A model generated the notes under the pieces. The model did not search any database. It saw only the letters and a program-made list of their open reading frames with translations, and was not told the DNA's origin. A stretch of 64,000 nt of DNA from Tolumonas osonensis (GTDB lineage: Bacteria > Pseudomonadota > Gammaproteobacteria > Enterobacterales > Aeromonadaceae): positions 203,939-267,938 of the forward strand of contig NZ_JACHGR010000006.1 of NCBI RefSeq assembly GCF_014202415.1. Reading direction: 5' to 3'. A program made the position numbers and the translations under genes. This document shows positions 26,660 to 36,253 of the stretch, piece by piece (the first letter of the stretch is position 1; the number at the start of each line of letters is the position of its first letter).

Positions 26660-27564
26660 TGTCACAAGCCAAAGTTATGAATTCAGGTCTTCAGATGCGT
26701 GCTTCTGATACCGACAAACAATTAGTGACCCATAACCCGGGGGTGACCAAAACCAGCAGAGCCGTGCTGATCTTTACCGTGCTGCTGTCGCTGGTGATGC
26801 TGGCGCCGTTCCTGTGGACGCTGGGGCTGTCATTCAAATCGAACCAGGAACTGATGATGGGGACGGAAACGGTGTTCCGTTTCCCTTACACGCTGAAGAA
26901 CTATCTGAACATTATGGAGAGTTCTGCGGTATTCGGCTGGCTGAAGAACAGTCTGATTGTCTCCGGTTGTATGACGCTGGGCGTGCTGGCTCTGTCCTCT
27001 CTGACTGGCTATGCGTTTGCCCGTCTGGAGTTTCCGTTCAAACGGGTGCTGTTTGTGGTGATCCTGATGGGGCTGGCCGTGCCGGAACAGGCGGTGATCA
27101 TTGCCCGTCATCAGCTGTTCAGTCAGTTAGGTCTGCATAACACCTATCTGGGGCTGATTTTACCGGGTTTATCGGCACCATTTGGCGTGTTCCTGATGAC
27201 GCAGTTTTTCAAAGCGATCCCGAAAGAGATTGATGAAGCCGCCTTACTGGACAATGCCTCCCGTTTCAAAATCTTCTGGAAGGTGTTGCTCCCGTTGACG
27301 CTGCCGGCACAGGCGACGCTGGGCATCCTGACGTTTCTGACTTCCTGGAACGACTATTTCTGGCCGCTGATTTCCGCGACGCAGAAAGAGATGTTCACGC
27401 TGACGGTGGGTATCGCGTCATCACAATCCAATTTCGCACAGAGTGAAGGGCTGGGCTTCCTCTCTTCGCAGGCCATTTTCTCGGCGATCCCGATCATTCT
27501 TGTCTACATCTTTTTCCAGAAACACATAGTGACCGCTGTGTCGGGAGGTGCTGTGAAACAGTGA
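26659..27564 (+). CDS. Sugar ABC transporter permease, MalG/UgpE-like
   Basis: This 301-residue permease has about six transmembrane helices and an EAA loop (EIDEAALLDNASRFKIFWKVLLP). It pairs with the preceding permease to form the channel. The first 35 residues are a hydrophilic cytoplasmic extension. It is coupled to the preceding gene by TGATG. Confidence 0.92.
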   Translation: MSQAKVMNSGLQMRASDTDKQLVTHNPGVTKTSRAVLIFTVLLSLVMLAPFLWTLGLSFKSNQELMMGTETVFRFPYTLKNYLNIMESSAVFGWLKNSLIVSGCMTLGVLALSSLTGYAFARLEFPFKRVLFVVILMGLAVPEQAVIIARHQLFSQLGLHNTYLGLILPGLSAPFGVFLMTQFFKAIPKEIDEAALLDNASRFKIFWKVLLPLTLPAQATLGILTFLTSWNDYFWPLISATQKEMFTLTVGIASSQSNFAQSEGLGFLSSQAIFSAIPIILVYIFFQKHIVTAVSGGAVKQ

Positions 27565-27661
27565 CAGACATGATGAATCAATGCCGTAACTAAAGAATGC
27601 AGTAACAGAACAACACAACAACGAATATGAGAGATGATCTCGTTCAGGAAAGGAATGAATA

Positions 27662-28975
27662 ATGAAACATTCACGCGTTTTTGTTTGCATGACCCTGGCT
27701 TCGTTACTGAATGCATCCAGTGCATTTGCCGCAACCCAGTTACACCTGCAGCGTTTCTTTGGCGCCTGTGATGCCGAATACGGCAAAAGCACCGACGTCA
27801 GTGCCGCGGAAGGCGAATGCGGCATCATGACCACGCTGATCAATAAATTCAGTGCCGAGCATCCGGATATTGAAGTCAAAGTCTCCACGGTGGAATGGCC
27901 GGGTTACGATCAGCTGACCGCGCAGATGGCATCAAGAACGCCGCCTGATCTGGTGACAATGCACAATTCCGTAATTGCCGATTACCAGTCGCGTGAGTTG
28001 ATCCTGCCAATCGACGATATTCTGGCAAAGGCGCAAGTCGACAAATCGATCTTTACGTCAACGGCGCAGAACGGCGTAGTGCGCGCTGACAAGATGTATG
28101 GTCTGCCGATTGATACCTGGACCATGCTGTATCACATCAATACCAAGTTAATGAAGCAAGCCGGGCTGATGGATGCTTCCGGGAAACCGATCCTGCCCAC
28201 CACGCCGGATGAATTGCTGAAACAGGCAAGACAGTTCAAACAGGCGACCGGCAAACCGTATTTCGTGCAGATTTTGTCGAATGAAACCGCCGCCTACGCG
28301 CGTCTTTTCTATACTTATCTGTTCCAGCAAGGCGCTGAAATATTTAAAGATCCGACGCACATACAACTCCGCACGCCGGAAGCAAAAAATATTGTAAGCT
28401 TGTTCAAACAAATCTATGACGAAGGTCTGACCACTAAAAACATGGATTATCCGGCGACTGTGTCAGCGTTTTCCAACGGGGAAGGCGGTATATTGCTGAA
28501 TGGTAACTGGTTGCTCGGTACCTACGATGCAGAATCGCATAAGGCGAAAAGTGCACTGTATGAGAGCTATGCCGCAATGCCTTACCCTCAGTTGTATAAG
28601 GCAAAAGCAGCCACTTATGTAGATGGTCACTCCTGGGTCATGCCAAACAAGGAACACAGCCCGGATGAACTGGCCGCTATCGGGGCCTTCTATAAATTCA
28701 TGGCTGAAAATGACTTCCAGTGGTCGCGTACCGGCCATTTGCCAAGCGTCAAAGCCGTGCTGGAAAAACCGGAGTTTCAGGCACTGCCGCAGCGTACCAA
28801 CCTGATGGAAGTGACCAAAATCGGTACTGGTTTACCAAGCCAGGTTGAACGGCAGTTCGCCATTCAGGACATCATTGGCGAAGAGCTGGCGGCCGCCATT
28901 ACCGGCGCCAAAGAAGTCGATGCTGCGCTGGCGGACGCCGAGTCCCGGGTCAACGAAATGCTGGCCAACTTGTAG
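27662..28975 (+). CDS. Sugar ABC transporter substrate-binding protein
   Basis: This 437-residue periplasmic binding protein has a Sec signal peptide (cleavage after AFA, about residue 23) and the family 1 extracellular binding-protein fold (LINKFSAEHPDIEVKVSTVEW; LLNGNWLLGTYD). It captures the imported oligosaccharide, probably arabinose-containing given the GH51 and GH43 genes. A 97-bp gap separates it from the permease, enough for extra regulation of its high expression. An AGGA binding site precedes the ATG. Confidence 0.92.
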   Translation: MKHSRVFVCMTLASLLNASSAFAATQLHLQRFFGACDAEYGKSTDVSAAEGECGIMTTLINKFSAEHPDIEVKVSTVEWPGYDQLTAQMASRTPPDLVTMHNSVIADYQSRELILPIDDILAKAQVDKSIFTSTAQNGVVRADKMYGLPIDTWTMLYHINTKLMKQAGLMDASGKPILPTTPDELLKQARQFKQATGKPYFVQILSNETAAYARLFYTYLFQQGAEIFKDPTHIQLRTPEAKNIVSLFKQIYDEGLTTKNMDYPATVSAFSNGEGGILLNGNWLLGTYDAESHKAKSALYESYAAMPYPQLYKAKAATYVDGHSWVMPNKEHSPDELAAIGAFYKFMAENDFQWSRTGHLPSVKAVLEKPEFQALPQRTNLMEVTKIGTGLPSQVERQFAIQDIIGEELAAAITGAKEVDAALADAESRVNEMLANL

Positions 28976-29049
28976 TCAACGAAGGATGGTCTGACCCGGT
29001 TTGTTTCGGGTTCTGAATCGGATTTTAGCGGTAGAGTGATAGGCAGAAT

Positions 29050-30048
29050 ATGCGTAAGAAGAAAGTAACAATGAGCGATATTGCCACCGAAGTTGGGGTA
29101 TCTCAGCCGACGGTGTCCGCTATCCTGAATGGCTCTGACAGCATTAAAGTGTCGGAAGCCACACGCATAAAAGTGCTGAATAAAGCCAGGGAACTGGGCT
29201 ATGCACTGAAACAGAATATCCGCCACAGCAATATGCATCCGCGTATTGCGCTGGTGGTGAATAGTCTGAACATGCATGACCCGTTCATCAACGCTGTCTC
29301 TGCCGCTAAAACCAGAGCCTGGGAGCTCGATTACCTGCTGGTGGTCTTCGATTACGAAGAGGACGAAGAGCTAAGACAGGCCATCTTTTCCGAGATAAAA
29401 GAAGACGACTATCAGGGGATGATCTTTGCTTCGAATACACCGAAGTCGATACCGCCTCTGGACGATGCACCGCCGATCCCGACGGTCATGCTGAACTGTT
29501 TTTGCGATGTTCCCAGCACGATTACGGCGGTTGTCGCCGCCGATTTTTTGGGAGGTTACCGGGCGACCAGTCATCTGATTTCCCGGAATTACCGCTATAT
29601 CGCCATGATCACCGGGGAGAGCTGGTCTGAGTCATCTATCCAGCGACAAAAGGGCTATCAGCAGGCGCTGGTGAATGCCGATATTCCGGCCAATCTGGAC
29701 TGGATTGTCGAAGGCAACTGGTCGGTCAAGCAAAGTTATCTGGAAACGCTCCGTCTTCTGGAGTTAACCCCCAGACCGGAGGCAATATTTTGCGCCAGTG
29801 ACTTAATGGCGGTGGGTTGTTATCAGGCTATCGCGAAAAAAGGTCTGACTATCCCGGACGATATTGCGGTGATGGGATATGACAACCAGCTTTTAGCCAG
29901 TGAACTGACCCCGGGATTAAGCTCGATTGATCTGCCTTATGACGAGATGGGCCGGAAAGCGGTCGAGCTGATTTGCAAGGTGTCGCCGGAAGAGGCATTA
30001 CCGCTGATAAAGATTGAAGGTGAGTTATATATCCGTGAATCGACATAA
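29050..30048 (+). CDS. LacI-family transcriptional regulator
   Basis: This 332-residue repressor has an N-terminal LacI helix-turn-helix (residues about 6-30, VTMSDIATEVGVSQPTVSAIL) and a periplasmic-binding-like effector domain (about 65-332). It sits between the ABC operon and the GH43 gene and is the likely local regulator of arabinoside use. The hinge residues (ARELGYALKQNIR) depart from the usual LacI hinge, as does its probable operator. Confidence 0.88.
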   Translation: MRKKKVTMSDIATEVGVSQPTVSAILNGSDSIKVSEATRIKVLNKARELGYALKQNIRHSNMHPRIALVVNSLNMHDPFINAVSAAKTRAWELDYLLVVFDYEEDEELRQAIFSEIKEDDYQGMIFASNTPKSIPPLDDAPPIPTVMLNCFCDVPSTITAVVAADFLGGYRATSHLISRNYRYIAMITGESWSESSIQRQKGYQQALVNADIPANLDWIVEGNWSVKQSYLETLRLLELTPRPEAIFCASDLMAVGCYQAIAKKGLTIPDDIAVMGYDNQLLASELTPGLSSIDLPYDEMGRKAVELICKVSPEEALPLIKIEGELYIREST

Positions 30049-30175
30049 ACGGTAGATCAACTCACTTTTAAATCAGGTTTTAGTTCCATTTTTTGCGTCT
30101 TTATCTGACGAGGGATTGGTGCGCGCTGAATTTCATCTGTTTTTTATTTTTGTTTCAGGCAACGGAGTTATCAAC

Positions 30176-31135
30176 ATGAAAATTATGAACCCGGTTATTG
30201 AACAAAGGGCTGATCCGCATATTTATCTGCATACGGATGGTTATTATTATTTCACTGCCTCCGTTCCGGAATACGATCGTATTGAATTAAGACGCTCAAA
30301 GGAATTGGCGGAATTAAGCACGACGAACGAGATTATTACGGCATGGCAAAAACCGGAGCAAGGTCCGTACAGTGATCTGATCTGGGCGCCGGAAATTCAT
30401 TATATTAATCACCACTGGTATATCTATTTTGCCGCCGCGCCAAACCGGGAAATCAAGGACGCTGCGTTTCAGCATCGGATGTATGTAATTGGCAATGAAA
30501 GTGAAAACCCGCTGGAAGGGAAATGGTGCTTTTTAGGTCAGGTCGACTCAGGGATTGACGCATTTTGTCTGGATGCCACCACCTTCACCCATGACGAAAA
30601 GCTTTATTATGTGTGGGCACAGAAACATCCGGATATCCGGGGTAATTCAAGTCTTTATATTGCTCAGATGAAGAGCCCGACAGAACTACTGTCTGAACCG
30701 GTCTTGTTGAGCAAACCGGAATTTGACTGGGAAACCCGCGGTTTTTGGGTTAATGAAGGTCCATCAGTGCTTAAACGTCATGGCCGGATCTTTATCAGTT
30801 ATTCCGCCAGTGCCACCGATGAAAACTATTGTATGGGGCTGTTATACGCGGATCAGAATGCCGATCTGCTGAATCCGGCAAGTTGGCACAAGCACTCGGA
30901 GCCGGTATTTCAGACATCATGGGAAAAACGTATTTTCGGGCCGGGGCATAATAGTTTCACCCAAACGAAAGACGGAAAACAGGATTTACTGGTCTATCAC
31001 GCCCGGAATTATACCGAAATCGAAGGCGACCCATTATGGGATCCGAATCGTCATACCTGTATTCAGACTTTAAGCTGGAATAAGGACGGGTTTCCGGTGT
31101 TTGGATCGCCGCAAACGGAGTTCTCGATAGAGTGA
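30176..31135 (+). CDS. GH43-family glycoside hydrolase (probable arabinofuranosidase)
   Basis: This 319-residue cytoplasmic enzyme has the five-bladed GH43 pattern: catalytic base Asp13 in RADPHIY, WAPEIHY in the second blade and general acid Glu194 in VNEGPS. Family members with this short single-domain form cleave alpha-arabinofuranosyl or beta-xylosyl ends. There is no signal peptide. The ATG at 30176 (CGGAG upstream) is preferred over an earlier start because the catalytic blade begins at once. It completes the arabinoside locus. Confidence 0.88.
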   Translation: MKIMNPVIEQRADPHIYLHTDGYYYFTASVPEYDRIELRRSKELAELSTTNEIITAWQKPEQGPYSDLIWAPEIHYINHHWYIYFAAAPNREIKDAAFQHRMYVIGNESENPLEGKWCFLGQVDSGIDAFCLDATTFTHDEKLYYVWAQKHPDIRGNSSLYIAQMKSPTELLSEPVLLSKPEFDWETRGFWVNEGPSVLKRHGRIFISYSASATDENYCMGLLYADQNADLLNPASWHKHSEPVFQTSWEKRIFGPGHNSFTQTKDGKQDLLVYHARNYTEIEGDPLWDPNRHTCIQTLSWNKDGFPVFGSPQTEFSIE

Positions 31136-31149
31136 TTGCGCATGCAACC

Positions 31150-31178
31150 GGCGGCACTGATATAACAGGCGTGCCGCC
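31150..31178. terminator. Hairpin between convergent genes
   Basis: A perfect 8-bp stem GGCGGCAC/GTGCCGCC with a 13-base loop lies between the GH43 and acetyltransferase stops. It has no T-run, so it may act only as an mRNA end or a weak bidirectional terminator. Confidence 0.5.
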
Positions 31179-31184
31179 TGGCTG

Positions 31185-31685
31185 CTAACTGGTTGCCTTG
31201 AACCCTTCATGAAAGGCAATGAAGCCTTGGGGAATTTTTTCACTGAAGGGCAGGATCATGAAATATTCTTGCGGGATGCCTTCATGCACCAGTTCCGGAT
31301 AATTTTTGAAACCGAAACGCTGGTAATAGGCCGGCTCGCCAACCAGTGCACAGCCTTGTCCGCCCAGTGCTTTCAACTGAGATAAGCCTTCGTTCAGCAG
31401 CGCTTTGCCAATGCCTTGCTGCTGATAGTCAGGTAATACGGAAATCGGCCCCAGACCATACCAGCCTGTCGTGCCATCAGACATCGTGACTGGCGAGAAG
31501 GCCGCATGACCGACAACCCGTCCATCCAGTTCCGCCACAAGCGAGAGGGTCAGCGCCCCGGCGTTCCGCAATGCGTTGATGATGAATTGTTCCGTATGAA
31601 AACTGAACGGATGATCTTTGAACGCCGCGATCGAGACTTCAGAAATGGCATCAAAATCCGCCGGTGTTTCTTTTCGTATGATCAT
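31185..31685 (-). CDS. GNAT N-acetyltransferase (YhbS-like)
   Basis: This 166-residue acetyltransferase has the acetyl-CoA motif VLPDYQQQGIGKALLNEGL and resembles YhbS-type proteins (GEPAYYQRFGF near the C terminus). The acceptor substrate is unknown. The ATG at 31685 has GGGGGG upstream; longer open frames run back into the next gene. A terminator separates it from the amidinotransferase-like gene, so it need not belong to that operon. Confidence 0.85.
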   Translation of the reverse strand: MIIRKETPADFDAISEVSIAAFKDHPFSFHTEQFIINALRNAGALTLSLVAELDGRVVGHAAFSPVTMSDGTTGWYGLGPISVLPDYQQQGIGKALLNEGLSQLKALGGQGCALVGEPAYYQRFGFKNYPELVHEGIPQEYFMILPFSEKIPQGFIAFHEGFKATS

Positions 31686-31796
31686 GTTGCCCCCCGGTAA
31701 ATGGGAACACGTAATCTTATGAGTATGGCTGATTTTGTATTCCTGGATGGGATAAGTACCCTCTAATTCAATTACTGTTTCCGGGTTACATAAATC

Positions 31797-31823
31797 AAAA
31801 GGACGACGCTTGGGTCGTCCTTG
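31797..31823 (-). terminator. Rho-independent terminator after the amidinotransferase-like gene
   Basis: On the minus strand GGACGAC-CCAAGC-GTCGTCC is followed by TTTT. It lies about 20 bp after the stop at 31841. Confidence 0.8.
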
Positions 31824-31840
31824 CTCTGTCGGAATAGATA

Positions 31841-32743
31841 CTAATCGCGACGTAACGGCTGGCACATGCAATGTATGCCACCACCACCTTTGGTGATCAT
31901 GCTGATATCCGGGTCGAATACCGTCAGACCATGCGCCAGACACTGCGCTTTCAGTTTCTTGCTTTCTGCGGGTAACAGCACACGTTCATTACCTAATGAC
32001 ACAATATTGCAGCCAAGTTCCATCGCATCTTTATAAGGCACATCGATAAACTCGATGTTCTTCTGTTTCAGCCAAATGAGCACATCATCGGGTAACACTT
32101 CCCGGCATACCGCTGCCAGCTTATCTGCCACCATGACACACTGAACGTCCATATGCAGGAAATGTGGATCAAATCGTCCGATTTTGAATTCCCAGCCTTC
32201 TTTTTCAAACCAGCCTTTTACCTGTTCCGCCCCGGCCAAACTGGTGCGTTCTCCCGAACAGCCGCACAGCACGGCGCCGGGTTCAATCAGCATAAAATCA
32301 CCGCCTTCAAATGTACCGGCGCTGACAACGTCAAAAATGGGGATCTCTTTTTCCCGATAAAAGTTAAGTACAGACACCCATTCTGCACGTCGCCATGGGC
32401 TATACATCTGGCACACAATCGGACCCCACGGTGTCATTACCGATGAGTCGCGCGCGTAGATAGAGTAGGGCTGGTCAGCCTGCGGTGGAAGAATGTGCAC
32501 ATTCACATCGGCCTGACGATAAACATCCAGCATTTCCTGATATTGTGCTTTGGCAATAGCAGCATCAAACTGCACACCATCCCGCATGTGGCGGCGTGAT
32601 GTTGCATTGCCGTCCCGCCATGAAAAATGCTCAATAGAGCCGACCAAGACTTCGCGTAATGTACCCGTCTCAGAGGTGATGCCCCATTCTTTCAGCACGG
32701 GAGTACCGCCATTAAGTGAGCGGGATTGTAAAAATCCTTTCAT
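31841..32743 (-). CDS. Amidinotransferase / dimethylargininase-like hydrolase
   Basis: This 300-residue protein has the guanidine-modifying (pentein) fold. Visible motifs are GTFEGGD (substrate-binding acidic pair), HMDVQ (catalytic His-x-Asp) and a C-terminal GGGGIHCMCQPLRR with the probable nucleophile Cys292. Such enzymes hydrolyse or transfer amidino groups of arginine derivatives. It overlaps the amidohydrolase gene by 4 bp, so the two act in one pathway, perhaps removing first the amidino/ureido part of a guanidino compound. Substrate not determinable. Confidence 0.8.
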   Translation of the reverse strand: MKGFLQSRSLNGGTPVLKEWGITSETGTLREVLVGSIEHFSWRDGNATSRRHMRDGVQFDAAIAKAQYQEMLDVYRQADVNVHILPPQADQPYSIYARDSSVMTPWGPIVCQMYSPWRRAEWVSVLNFYREKEIPIFDVVSAGTFEGGDFMLIEPGAVLCGCSGERTSLAGAEQVKGWFEKEGWEFKIGRFDPHFLHMDVQCVMVADKLAAVCREVLPDDVLIWLKQKNIEFIDVPYKDAMELGCNIVSLGNERVLLPAESKKLKAQCLAHGLTVFDPDISMITKGGGGIHCMCQPLRRD

Positions 32744-33996
32744 ATAACTTCCTTCTGATGGATGTCAGGGGCTGCCAGCCGGAGTACAGCGTGAAGCAAT
32801 ACGTTGGCGCCCTTGGTTAGCTGTTCTGGTGAGGCATATTCCAGTTCGTTATGAGAAATGCCGTCTTTACAAGGAATGAAGATCATGCCGACCGGTGCAA
32901 CCCGCGACAGATATACCGAGTCGTGCCCGGCGCCGGAGACAATTGGCTGGGCGGTATAACCCAGTTGCTGGCTGGCGCGGGTGATGGCATCAATACACTG
33001 CGGATTAAACTGAACCGCCGGAGAGTGCCAGACCGGGGTGACTGACACAGCAACAGCACCATGGCATTCTGCACAAATTGATTGAAATTCTGCTGTCATG
33101 GTTTCCAGTGCGGACTGCTCGGGATGACGCAAATCCACAGAAAAAATCACCTGTGCCGGTACGGTATTGCGGGCTCCAGGCAGGGTTTTAATATCGCCGA
33201 TGGTTAAGCGAGACTGTTCGCCATGACGTGCGGCGAGCGCATAAAGACTGCTGAGTAACGGCGCGAGAGCCGCCACTGGATCGCGTCGCATTGTCATTGG
33301 CGTTGGCCCGGCGTGAGTAGTTTCACCAGTCAGTGTGACGTCAAACCAGTTCATTCCCTGCACACCGGTGACAATACCGATGTCGCGGTACTGATTCTCC
33401 AGGATCGGCCCTTGCTCAATGTGTAATTCCAGTGCGGCAGCGATTGGAAAAGGGCGGCATGGTATGTCACCCCATTGTGCTGTTTCCATCAGGGCATCGT
33501 AGACGGTGATACCGGATTTATCTGCAGATTGATGCATGCTGGCCTGATCAAGCGCACCACTGAATACACCGGAGCCCATCATGGCTGGTGCAAAACGAGC
33601 GCCTTCTTCATTGGTCCAGACAGCAATTTCCAGTGGATGTCGTGTTGTGATGCCAGCTTCGCGCAGCGTGGTCATCACTTCCAGCGCAGCTAACACACCA
33701 TAGACACCATCGTAATGACCGCCGGTAGGCTGAGTATCAAGATGTGAACTCATCAGAATCGCTGGACAAGTATTATCTTGTCCCGGCCAGCGCACAAACA
33801 GGTTTCCCATCTGATCCCGGCGAACCTTCCCGCCAATCTGGGAACTCCAGTCCAGGAACAACTGCCGGCCTCGTTTATCTTCATCGGTCAGCGCCTGACG
33901 ATTAGAGCCTCCTTTCGGGGTCATACCGATATCCGCCATAGCATTAAGATGTTCCAGCAAACGGGTCTGATTGATAGCAAGTTGGGATAAATTCAT
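32740..33996 (-). CDS. Zinc-dependent amidohydrolase (N-carbamoyl-L-amino acid hydrolase / allantoate amidohydrolase type)
   Basis: This 418-residue M20-family metallohydrolase carries the metal-site blocks SSHLDTQPTGGHYDGVYG and WTNEEGARFAP, plus the GAGHDSVYL segment typical of hydantoinase/carbamoylase enzymes. It releases CO2 and ammonia from ureido (N-carbamoyl) compounds. It is translationally coupled to the amidinotransferase-like gene. A guanidino substrate deiminated to a ureido intermediate by one and then split by the other is a coherent inference. Confidence 0.85.
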   Translation of the reverse strand: MNLSQLAINQTRLLEHLNAMADIGMTPKGGSNRQALTDEDKRGRQLFLDWSSQIGGKVRRDQMGNLFVRWPGQDNTCPAILMSSHLDTQPTGGHYDGVYGVLAALEVMTTLREAGITTRHPLEIAVWTNEEGARFAPAMMGSGVFSGALDQASMHQSADKSGITVYDALMETAQWGDIPCRPFPIAAALELHIEQGPILENQYRDIGIVTGVQGMNWFDVTLTGETTHAGPTPMTMRRDPVAALAPLLSSLYALAARHGEQSRLTIGDIKTLPGARNTVPAQVIFSVDLRHPEQSALETMTAEFQSICAECHGAVAVSVTPVWHSPAVQFNPQCIDAITRASQQLGYTAQPIVSGAGHDSVYLSRVAPVGMIFIPCKDGISHNELEYASPEQLTKGANVLLHAVLRLAAPDIHQKEVI

Positions 33997-34085
33997 GATG
34001 CACTCATCTTAAGAATCATGCTGTCATGCTAGCTAACAGGGTGAGTGGTGGGTATCACCCTGTTGAGGTATAAGAAACCAAGAAA

Positions 34086-34886
34086 TCAGGCAGGAATATC
34101 GTTTAAAATTTCTTCAAATAACTGTGACAGTAATTCCTTCTGCGATTCCACATTCAGTTTGGCGTAGATATTTTTGCGGTGAACCCGCTCTGTTTCCGGA
34201 GAGATGGAAAGCACTTGAGCAGCTTCTTTGCTGGAATAACCGCGAATAAGCAGTTGCATGACGTCCTGTTCGCGTGCAGTGAGTTTGTCGTTACCATAAT
34301 TCAGCAGCCGTTGTTTTAATGCTGCGTGTGAAGTTTGCTGCGGATGACGCTCGGTATGCCGCCGCTGATCGTCAAGTTGTATGGTTGCCTGCAAAATCGG
34401 GGATAACGCTTTTAATTTATCCAATACCCGCTGATTAAAGCTGGAGAGTGACCGGGTGCGGCCCAGTGATAACAGGTAACTGTATTGCTCTTGTCCTTGT
34501 ACCACAAAACAGACCTCATCGATCAGTCGTGACGGCCGGAAATAATCATCGTAATAGGCACTGTCATAGAAGTCTTCCGGTGCGATTTCGCTCAATGTGA
34601 CGAATCCGTTTTTTCCCTGCATGCAGTAGTCGTAGAAGGGACTGAGCAAATAGGCGCCCTGAATATAGCGCTCCCAGACGCTGAGATCGGTATTGGCAAA
34701 CGAAGAACTTAAGACAACAGGGGCGGCGCTGGGGTGATACATCAGCATGACATAGTCATCAAAACTGGTGGCACTGCGCAGCAAATAGGTCAGCTTGTCG
34801 ATAAAACTATCCTGCCCGACAGCAAGAATGACATCAGCCACACCATGGATTAACGAATGATCATTTAATGAATTACGCGTGCTCAT
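34086..34886 (-). CDS. LuxR-family transcriptional regulator
   Basis: This 266-residue regulator has a C-terminal LuxR helix-turn-helix (about residues 200-255: LTAREQDVMQLLIRGYSSKEAAQVL) and an N-terminal domain without clear resemblance to an acyl-homoserine-lactone or receiver domain. It lies between the amidohydrolase and the binding protein and probably controls this catabolic group. The ATG at 34886 is preferred to a TTG at 34955. Confidence 0.85.
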   Translation of the reverse strand: MSTRNSLNDHSLIHGVADVILAVGQDSFIDKLTYLLRSATSFDDYVMLMYHPSAAPVVLSSSFANTDLSVWERYIQGAYLLSPFYDYCMQGKNGFVTLSEIAPEDFYDSAYYDDYFRPSRLIDEVCFVVQGQEQYSYLLSLGRTRSLSSFNQRVLDKLKALSPILQATIQLDDQRRHTERHPQQTSHAALKQRLLNYGNDKLTAREQDVMQLLIRGYSSKEAAQVLSISPETERVHRKNIYAKLNVESQKELLSQLFEEILNDIPA

Positions 34887-35035
34887 TTGCGATAAAGAAA
34901 CCACTGATGACTCCGGGAGAGATAGTATATAGCGGATAGCAACGCGATACGGCAATCAATAACAAATTGATGAACAGGAAAAAAGATGACCGAAAGCAGT
35001 GATTCCGGTCATCAAAGGATGATATCGAAAAGGGA

Positions 35036-36073
35036 TTATTTCGCGGCCCAGGCGTTAAAGCGACGCTCCAGTTCTTCACCGTGATCCAGCCAGAAGGTGG
35101 CATCAATGGCTACTGCGTTTTTCATATTGTCGACAGACGTTGGCAATTGCGCTGCCAGTTCCGGGGTCAGCATGGTTGCTGCTTTTTTGTTGGTAGGGCC
35201 ATAGGGAACGATCTTGGCGTATTCCACCTGTTTTTCCGGCTGCACTGCACTTGCTATAAATTTCAGGGCCAGATCTTTTTTCGGTGAACCTTTCGGTATA
35301 GCCCAGTAATCCTGCTCGTAAGTGTTGGTGTCCCAAGCCATTTTCAGCGAAGGATTGCCTTCCTTGATCGCATTGGTTATCCGGCCATTATAAGCGGTTG
35401 TCATAATGACATCGCCGGATACCAGATATTGTGGAGCCTGAGCACCGGCTTCCCACCACTGGATATTCGGTTTCAGCTCGTCCAATTTCTTAAACGCACG
35501 TTCAACACCTTCGGAAGTAGCTAACACCTTGTAAACATCGGCCGGCTTGACGCCATCAGCCTGTAATGCGGCTTCCAGTGCATATTTGGCTGTTTTGCGT
35601 AGTCCGCGTTTGCCCGGGTATTTTTTGGTGTCCCAGAAGTCAGCCCAAGAGGTGGGAGCGGTCTTTAGTTTGTTGCTGTCATAGGCGACAACCGTAGACC
35701 AGACAAACATCCCGACACCACATTTTACAGCTGAACCGGGCAGAAAATCGGTTTTCGCACCAACGACTTTGTAGTCGATTTTTTCAAACAGGCCTTCATC
35801 ACATCCGCGCTGAACTTCGGACAGTTCAACTTCGACGGCATCCCATGAAACACTCTTTGATTCAACCATGGCTTTGATTTTTGCCATTTCGCCGTTGTAT
35901 TCACCAGCGATGACCTTGATGCCGGTTTCTTTGGTAAATGGTTCATAATAGGCTTTCGTCTGTGCGTCCTTGTTGGCGCCACCAAAGGAGATAACGGATA
36001 AATCATCCGCCAGCACGGCATGAGATAAGGCGAAGCCCGTCATTAACGTCAATAATTTCAAAGAAGTATTCAT
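35036..36073 (-). CDS. Polyamine-type ABC transporter substrate-binding protein (PotD/PotF-like)
   Basis: This 345-residue periplasmic protein has a signal peptide (cleavage after VLA, about residue 22) and the PotD-like binding fold (VISFGGANKDAQTKAYYEPFTKETGIKV; VVAYDSNKLKTAPTSWADFWD). It binds a polyamine, putrescine or similar cationic amine. No permease or ATPase gene is nearby, so it must share a transporter encoded elsewhere or act in sensing. An AAGGA precedes the ATG at 36073. Confidence 0.88.
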   Translation of the reverse strand: MNTSLKLLTLMTGFALSHAVLADDLSVISFGGANKDAQTKAYYEPFTKETGIKVIAGEYNGEMAKIKAMVESKSVSWDAVEVELSEVQRGCDEGLFEKIDYKVVGAKTDFLPGSAVKCGVGMFVWSTVVAYDSNKLKTAPTSWADFWDTKKYPGKRGLRKTAKYALEAALQADGVKPADVYKVLATSEGVERAFKKLDELKPNIQWWEAGAQAPQYLVSGDVIMTTAYNGRITNAIKEGNPSLKMAWDTNTYEQDYWAIPKGSPKKDLALKFIASAVQPEKQVEYAKIVPYGPTNKKAATMLTPELAAQLPTSVDNMKNAVAIDATFWLDHGEELERRFNAWAAK

Positions 36074-36253
36074 CTTGGTGTCCTTGCCTTTGATGTGTTC
36101 TCTAACTGGTTGATTCATCGTCTTTTATTGAAGCACGATGTGAAGATAACATCAGCAGACAGGATTTATATATACCCCAATTGTGGTATCTGGATTTGAT
36201 TGGAAATCTTTTTTATTGATTATGAATTGTGACGTCCATAGATCATTTCTCCC

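Noticed and set aside
31686..31943. N-terminal extension of the GNAT frame to 252 residues
   Set aside because: The extension lies over a terminator and antisense-frame of the next gene; the ATG at 31685 has a strong binding site and gives the family length.
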